Program-made: the position numbers and the translations under genes
Source of the DNA: Alphaproteobacteria bacterium
GTDB taxonomy: Bacteria > Pseudomonadota > Alphaproteobacteria > RF32 > CAG-239
DNA length: 64,000 nt
Direction of reading: 5' to 3'
Assembly: GCA_900769705.1 (NCBI GenBank)
Contig: CAAGHP010000009.1
Coordinates: 28,934 to 92,933 of the forward strand
The notes under the pieces: generated by a model
Seen by the model: only the letters and a program-made list of their open reading frames with translations
What the model was told of the DNA's origin: nothing
Databases searched by the model: none
Shown: one piece after another, positions 59,479 to 64,000 of the stretch
How positions within the stretch are numbered: position 1 is the stretch's first letter
Layout of the letters: each line of letters starts with the position of its first letter

Positions 59479-59518
59479 AAATTTGCTTAAATTTAAGCAA
59501 ATTTTCCTAACTTGTCAA
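59479..59518 (-). promoter_or_regulatory. Promoter overlapped by a perfect 26-bp palindrome
   Basis: The -35 TTGACA is at 59513-59518 and a -10-like TAAATT at 59490-59495, 17 bases apart. A perfect palindrome with half-site AAATTTGCTTAAA covers 59479-59504, that is the -10 and most of the spacer. This is a classic repressor operator position. The regulator is not in this window as far as I can see. Confidence 0.65.
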
Positions 59519-59525
59519 ATTTATT

Positions 59526-60404
59526 TTAGAGTTTAGGCTTTTTGCAATATCCCACCTGCTGCAAGCGAAACATAATTTCGGCATCAGCTTTTTTATAGGC
59601 ATCTTCACTCGGATTTTTATCAGCCAGCAAATCGGCATAAGCTTCCAAAATCAACTCCATATCGCTGGCCGGAATATGGCAGGTTACGCTATAGTCTTGG
59701 AAACTGTCGTTCATACTGAGCTGATTGAGCAGCCGGATAGTACAGCCGCCGTCTTTTACTTTAGAAGTCAGCCCTTTTGTTATACTTACTTCATTGCGGG
59801 TTTGCCGATGCAAATAGGCATTGTGTCCGCTGCCACTTTGACTGCATACATTTAATTCCCTCAGCAGGCCGGCATATTCATATTGAGGCTGATACTGCGC
59901 TACATCTTTGTTCTGCAGCAACTGCCGGATATCGGTCATGCTATGGATGTTCGGCAGCAATTCAGTCGGCAGCGTCAAAACAAAATCATCATATTTCAGC
60001 TGACAGCGGCCATTTACCTTGCCTAAAATTGACACGACTTCATAACCGCTGATATTTTGGCGTTCCTCCGCCGGACTGCACTCATACAGCGCCCCCATAA
60101 AATCGGCCGAAAAATCGCTGGGGTTAGGCACATATTCAACCGGCTTAACTTCAGGTTCTGCCGGAGCTTCTGCCACTTCATCAGTTTCAACAGGTGCGGA
60201 GCCATCATTAGCCAAAGTCGGAGATGTCAAATCCGATGTTTCTGCCGGCTGTTCGGCTGCAGCAGCCGTGCTTTCATCCAAACCGGAAAGCAAGGCCGGC
60301 ATCGCGTCATCAGTCGTAACCTGTGCTTTTTGCTCCGTCTGCTGTGCGGCATTAACCGGAAAAACAAATAAAAGTGCTAACAAAAATCCAGCATATTTTT
60401 TCAT
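59526..60404 (-). CDS. Exported protein with a Pro/Glu/Ala-rich linker, unknown
   Basis: A 292-residue protein with a signal peptide ending near 'PVNAA'. A low-complexity linker (about 22-95, 'PAEPEVKPVEYVPNP') is followed by a folded domain with four cysteines ('YECSPAEER', 'GRCQLKY', 'NVCSQSG', 'GGCTIRL') and another in the tail ('YCKKPKL'). No family recognised. AAGGAG precedes the ATG. It lies 24 bases after hydE on the same strand and may share its transcript. Confidence 0.65.
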   Translation of the reverse strand: MKKYAGFLLALLFVFPVNAAQQTEQKAQVTTDDAMPALLSGLDESTAAAAEQPAETSDLTSPTLANDGSAPVETDEVAEAPAEPEVKPVEYVPNPSDFSADFMGALYECSPAEERQNISGYEVVSILGKVNGRCQLKYDDFVLTLPTELLPNIHSMTDIRQLLQNKDVAQYQPQYEYAGLLRELNVCSQSGSGHNAYLHRQTRNEVSITKGLTSKVKDGGCTIRLLNQLSMNDSFQDYSVTCHIPASDMELILEAYADLLADKNPSEDAYKKADAEIMFRLQQVGYCKKPKL

Positions 60405-60428
60405 TTTCAGCTCCTTATGTTTATTTAA

Positions 60429-61451
60429 TCATAACATCGGCTTTTTATATTTTAAAGAGTTATTTTTATGGCTGCCATAGTCCTGTCCGATTGTCCGGCC
60501 TATACTCATAATTTTAAGCCCTATACAACTGCGGCAATGCGCCGGAGTATCATTCACGCAGATTTTTCCGGGGTAAAGTTCATAAAGCTTACGGTATTCG
60601 CCTTCGGTAATATTAGGCATAACTACATTGGCGCCGCCTTGCAAAGCCTTTATGCGTCCCTGCGGATGCAGACTTTCCATAGCCGTGGTGGCCGGAATAT
60701 TGATGTCCGGCAGCATAATCCTCATTAAAGCCATTGTCCGCAGCGCCAAATCAAGCGTGCCACCGGCGGCATCTTTCAGCGGCGTCTGCTGATGCGGTAT
60801 AAAAGGCCCGATACCGGCCATATCCACTTCCAGCTCTTGCATAAACAGCAAATCATCGGCAATAGATTCCACACTTTGCCCCGGCAGGCCGACCATACTA
60901 CCTGAACCAAGCTCATAGCCCAGTTCTTTAAGCATCTGCAAGCACTCATAACGGTGCTGCCAGCTCATTTCAGGGTCTAATTTGTGATACAAATCCTTAT
61001 CCGTTGTTTCTATGCGCATCAAATAGCGGTCGGCGCCGGCTTCTTTAAATGCTTTATATTCTTCATAAGTCCGTTCGCCCATACTCAAAGTCACAGCCAC
61101 ATCAAACTTTTTGATTGCTTCCACAATACGACACATCCGCTCGGCGCTGTAATACATATCTTCTCCGGACTGCATGACAATAGTTTTAAAGCCCAAGTCA
61201 GCACCGCGGCGCGCGGTTTCTATCAGTTCTTCTTCGTTCATACGGTAGCGGCTTAAGCACTTGTTATCACGTCGGATTCCGCAGTACAGGCAATTATTGC
61301 GGCAGATATTGGAAAACTCTATAAGTCCGCGCAGATGCACTGCATCGCCCACATTTTTGCGGCGAACATCATCGGCTTCTTTCAAAAGAGCCTTTTGTCC
61401 GGCTTCATCTTTCAAGCGGCGTATAATCTCATTTTTATCTAACTTTTTCAT
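60429..61451 (-). CDS. hydE: [FeFe] hydrogenase H-cluster radical SAM maturase HydE
   Basis: A 340-residue radical SAM protein. The cluster motif CxxxCxxC is 'CRNNCLYCGIRRDN'. The TIM-barrel follows the HydE pattern: 'VMQSGEDMYYSAERM', 'SMGERTYEEYKAFKEAGADR', 'GSMVGLPGQSVESIADDLLF' and 'GIGPFIPHQQTPL'. HydE works with HydF and HydG to build the H-cluster of [FeFe] hydrogenases. Neither partner nor a hydrogenase gene is in this window. With adhE it supports fermentation with H2 formation, as an inference. Confidence 0.92.
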   Translation of the reverse strand: MKKLDKNEIIRRLKDEAGQKALLKEADDVRRKNVGDAVHLRGLIEFSNICRNNCLYCGIRRDNKCLSRYRMNEEELIETARRGADLGFKTIVMQSGEDMYYSAERMCRIVEAIKKFDVAVTLSMGERTYEEYKAFKEAGADRYLMRIETTDKDLYHKLDPEMSWQHRYECLQMLKELGYELGSGSMVGLPGQSVESIADDLLFMQELEVDMAGIGPFIPHQQTPLKDAAGGTLDLALRTMALMRIMLPDINIPATTAMESLHPQGRIKALQGGANVVMPNITEGEYRKLYELYPGKICVNDTPAHCRSCIGLKIMSIGRTIGQDYGSHKNNSLKYKKPML

Positions 61452-61505
61452 ATTTTCAGCATAGCAGCTGATTTATTAAAGACAAGATATTTTACAAAAT
61501 TATCA

Positions 61506-63353
61506 CTACTTATAAAAACGCAAAGCCCGCATGGCATTCAAAATAGAAATAACTGAAACGCCGACATCGGCAAACACCGCCGCCCAAATTGAGGCGTATC
61601 CGGCAGCACCCAAGCCTAAAACTGCGAATTTCACTGCTAAAATAAATACCACGTTTTCATGCACCAAGCGCAAAGTTTTTTTAGAAATTTCAACAGCTTT
61701 GGCAATTTTTGACGGTTCATCGGTCATAATCACGACATCAGCCGCTTCAATAGCCGCATCAGCCCCCATGCCGCCCATTGCCACACCGATATCAGAGCGC
61801 GCCAGAACCGGTGCGTCGTTAATGCCGTCGCCCACAAACAGCACTTTACCATCCGAGTTTTTTATGTCCAGTAATTCTTCAAATTTCCGAACCTTGTCCG
61901 CCGGTAAAAGTTCGGCATAGAATTTATCCAAATTAAGCTTTTGCGCCACATTACGAGCGGTGTTTTTCCTATCGCCGGTCAGCATAACCGTTTGCGCCAC
62001 TCCCATTTTTTTCAGCTGTTGAATTGCCGCAACCGAATCTTTCTTTATCTCGTCTTCTATCAGCAAATAACCCTGATATCGGCCGTTTTTCAAAACATAT
62101 ATCACCGTACCTGCTGCCTGCACATCCGGAACATCAACTCCTTTATCACGCATTATCTGAATGTTGCCCAGCACAATTTCATTATTATCCAAATTACCGC
62201 AAATACCTTTACCGAAGCAATCTTTAACATTTGATACACGCTGCGTGTCAGGCTTTTTGCCATAGGCATTTTTGATTGACACGGCAATCGGATGAGAAGA
62301 ATAAGCCTCCATGCAAGCGGCAATTTCCAGCAATTCCGCCGCCGAAATATTGCCCTCAGGCACAATTTTTGTCACGGTAAACGAACCTTTGGTCAAAGTT
62401 CCGGTCTTGTCAAACACCACAATTTCAGTCTGCGCCAAAGCCTCCAGATAGTTGCTGCCTTTTATTAAAATTCCGCACTTGGAAGCCGCTCCAATACCTC
62501 CGAAAAAGCTGAGCGGAATAGAAATAACCAATGCGCACGGACAAGAAATGACTAAAAATGTAATTGCGCGATAAGTCCAAACCAGCAAAGATTGAGAAAA
62601 TAAAAACGGAGGAACAAAGGTCAGTAAAACCGCCAAAATAACCACAACCGGCGTATACCAACGGGAAAATTTAGTAATAAAATTTTCAACTTCAGCTTTT
62701 CTTGACGAAGCGTTTTCCACTAAATCCAAGATTTTCGCCACCGTTGATTCAGCGTATACGCTTGTGGTTTTGACATGCAGCACTCCGCCTAAATTTATAG
62801 CGCCGCTCAAAACCGCATCGCCTTTTGCAACTTCACGCGGCAAAGATTCTCCGGTTAATGATGAAATATCCAAACTGGAATCTCCGCTGATGATAACCCC
62901 GTCCAGCGGAATTTTTTCGCCGGAACGAATCTCAATAATACTACCTTTTTCGACTTCTTCTGGGCTAACCTCTGCCCACTCGCCGTTTTTTTGCACACGG
63001 GCAAAATCCGGACGGATATCCATAAGCGCGGCAATTGATTTGCGCGAGCGGCTGACGGCATAGCTCTGAAAAAATTCGCCGATTTGGAAAAACAGCATAA
63101 CCGCCACCGCTTCCGGATATTCACCCAAAGCAACCGCGCCAAATGTAGCAACAGTCATCAAGAAATTTTCATCAAAAACTTCGCCGTTTTTGACATTCCG
63201 CAAGGCTTTGATGACTATCGGCAGTCCGACAATCACATATGACAAGGCAAAAAACGATAGTTTCACAATCTGTGGTAACGGCAGCAAGGCCGCAGCAAAA
63301 AACAATGCAGCCCACAAGATTTTATATAAAGATTTACGCAATTTTTTAGTCAT
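61506..63353 (-). CDS. CadA/ZntA-type heavy-metal P-type ATPase, no N-terminal HMA domain
   Basis: A 615-residue P1B ATPase. It has the transport-site 'SCPCALVISIPLSFFGG', actuator 'LTGESLPREV', phosphorylation 'FDKTGTLTKGSF', 'SSHPIAVSI' and 'GDGINDAPVLARSDIGVAMG'. CPC with these flanks fits Zn/Cd/Pb export. The heavy-metal-binding domain that usually leads the protein is encoded by the separate gene at 63368. The start at 63353 is chosen because the frame beyond it overlaps that gene's end; the ribosome site there (AGGGGA) is moderate. Confidence 0.93.
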   Translation of the reverse strand: MTKKLRKSLYKILWAALFFAAALLPLPQIVKLSFFALSYVIVGLPIVIKALRNVKNGEVFDENFLMTVATFGAVALGEYPEAVAVMLFFQIGEFFQSYAVSRSRKSIAALMDIRPDFARVQKNGEWAEVSPEEVEKGSIIEIRSGEKIPLDGVIISGDSSLDISSLTGESLPREVAKGDAVLSGAINLGGVLHVKTTSVYAESTVAKILDLVENASSRKAEVENFITKFSRWYTPVVVILAVLLTFVPPFLFSQSLLVWTYRAITFLVISCPCALVISIPLSFFGGIGAASKCGILIKGSNYLEALAQTEIVVFDKTGTLTKGSFTVTKIVPEGNISAAELLEIAACMEAYSSHPIAVSIKNAYGKKPDTQRVSNVKDCFGKGICGNLDNNEIVLGNIQIMRDKGVDVPDVQAAGTVIYVLKNGRYQGYLLIEDEIKKDSVAAIQQLKKMGVAQTVMLTGDRKNTARNVAQKLNLDKFYAELLPADKVRKFEELLDIKNSDGKVLFVGDGINDAPVLARSDIGVAMGGMGADAAIEAADVVIMTDEPSKIAKAVEISKKTLRLVHENVVFILAVKFAVLGLGAAGYASIWAAVFADVGVSVISILNAMRALRFYK

Positions 63354-63367
63354 AATCCCCTCGCCTG

Positions 63368-63583
63368 CTACAAAATAATTGTGCAATCCGGCTCTATTTT
63401 TGCCACAAGCTTAACCACTTTTTTCATCAGTTCATTTATATCCTGACTTGTTTCTATTGTCATTTTTTGCGTCATAAAATTTACGCTGGCGTTCTCCACG
63501 CCTTCCAATTCTTTTACCGCCGTTTCTATTTTGGCAGCGCATACAGCGCAGTCCAAGTCTTCCAGTTCAAATACTTTTTTCAT
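63368..63583 (-). CDS. Free-standing HMA metal-binding protein
   Basis: A 71-residue ferredoxin-like protein with the metal site 'DLDCAVCAAKIE' (Cys at about 12 and 15), the CadA N-domain form. It ends 14 bases before the P-type ATPase start and looks like the missing N-terminal domain of that pump, so it is probably a metal chaperone or regulator for it. GGAGGG precedes the ATG. Confidence 0.87.
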   Translation of the reverse strand: MKKVFELEDLDCAVCAAKIETAVKELEGVENASVNFMTQKMTIETSQDINELMKKVVKLVAKIEPDCTIIL

Positions 63584-63608
63584 TTTTCCCTCCGTTCTTA
63601 GTTAAACG

Positions 63609-63653
63609 ATTAAATATATGTTTAATTGTATAATAAAAAACCCATAATGTCAA
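63609..63653 (-). promoter_or_regulatory. Metal-pump promoter with a palindrome over the start site
   Basis: On the minus strand TTGACA (63648-63653) and TACAAT (63625-63630) are exactly 17 bases apart. An inverted repeat ATTAAA-6-TTTAAT (63609-63626) begins at the -10 and runs past the likely start site. This is where ArsR/SmtB-type metal sensors bind, but no such gene is in the window. Confidence 0.65.
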
Positions 63654-63896
63654 GCTTATAATTTTATGTTAATAATAAGAAATAAAAGTATATATTATGC
63701 TATATTATATATTTTTATTATTTTTAGTTTGACTTTAAAATATTTTTATCATATATACAATAATGTTTTATTGATTTTATTTTATTATTGCAGCTGGTTG
63801 ATGGCTTTTGCGATATAATTGGCTGCAAATTCATTCGTAAGAAATAAATCATTTTAACAAGATTTAAATAACTAAATTAGTAAAGGAGAAAAAGCC
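63654..63896 (+). other. AT-rich non-coding stretch before the last gene
   Basis: Part of a 313-base gap between the HMA gene and the last gene. It is strongly AT-rich with many TTTTA/TATAT runs. Apart from the metal-pump promoter and the ribosome site AAAGGAG at 63882-63888, I see nothing definite in it. Confidence 0.4.
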
Positions 63897-64000
63897 ATGG
63901 ACATATGGCCTAAATATAAATCACCCTTAGGCTACTTAGCCGGTGACAGTAAAATTGACACCTACGGTGTTGACCACAGCAAATTTTCTTTGCGCGATGA
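63897..64000 (+). CDS. Start of an unknown gene, 3'-truncated
   Basis: The first 34 codons begin 'MDIWPKYKSPLGYLAGDSKI' after AAAGGAG eight bases before the ATG. There is no signal peptide. Not recognised. It runs off the end of the window. Confidence 0.6.
   Translation, partial: MDIWPKYKSPLGYLAGDSKIDTYGVDHSKFSLRD

Noticed and set aside
1..64000. CRISPR array, prophage or insertion sequence
   Set aside because: No regularly spaced repeats, no transposase or integrase, and no terminal inverted repeats were seen. The only repeat family of note is the tRNA-linked pair.

Overview
This window reads as a chromosomal segment of an AT-leaning, fermentative alphaproteobacterium, most like the uncultured gut lineages (RF32 / CAG-239 type). 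That placement is an inference. It rests on the lepB-rnc-era order, hfq next to hflX, an alphaproteobacterial style bactofilin/M23 pair, prepilins of the 'GRSMIEMLGVLAI' type, and fermentative enzymes (AdhE, and the hydrogenase maturase HydE). No prophage, transposase, CRISPR array or rRNA gene was seen. Most of the window is housekeeping, with islands of lineage-specific secreted or unknown genes.

Layout. 1-3.4 kb: methyltransferase end, YmdB-like phosphodiesterase, EamA exporter, two small periplasmic proteins. 3.4-4.6 kb: tRNA-Pro(CGG), then two copies of a ~130-nt structured repeat that copies the tRNA tail, a broken prepilin tail and a small winged-helix-like gene. 4.6-10.2 kb: smpB, bactofilin, M23 peptidase, and a divergent MacAB-type exporter. 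10.2-20.1 kb: hfq-hflX-lipoprotein, rmuC-MurG paralogue-sirtuin, an unknown gene, lon. 20.1-24.2 kb: a small gene behind an inverted-repeat operator, an envelope lipoprotein pair, DUF1294 and DUF4139 genes. 24.2-26.3 kb: a structured leader RNA and two prepilin-like genes. 26.3-36.9 kb: pgk, gap, pepA, an HNH-like/SUKH-like gene pair, Sua5, uvrB with two exported proteins, cysE. 36.9-41.3 kb: hydrolase-lepB-rnc-era, then rplM-rpsI. 41.5-50.7 kb: adhE, an OB-fold protein, a 773-residue unknown protein, rsmD, RluB-like synthase, tadA, a second prepilin remnant, and a GNAT gene behind a 42-codon leader ORF. 50.8-64 kb: a double M15-like peptidase, a beta-barrel, polA, PBP1A, a 29-residue lipoprotein, three unknown genes, hydE, a split CadA-type metal exporter, and the start of a new gene.

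Themes. Envelope building (M23, bactofilin, MurG paralogue, PBP1A, M15, lipoproteins), RNA metabolism (hfq, hflX, rnc, era, smpB, rsmD, tadA) and fermentation (gap, pgk, adhE, hydE) dominate. The candidates for undescribed biology are: the tRNA-Pro-tailed repeat RNAs; the leader RNA of the prepilin gene and its degraded second copy fused to a prepilin tail; the GNAT leader ORF; two sharp operator palindromes in front of unknown genes; a shared AU-rich leader replacing Shine-Dalgarno sites in a set of unknown genes; and the HNH/SUKH pair. All calls come from reading the sequence; no database search was made.
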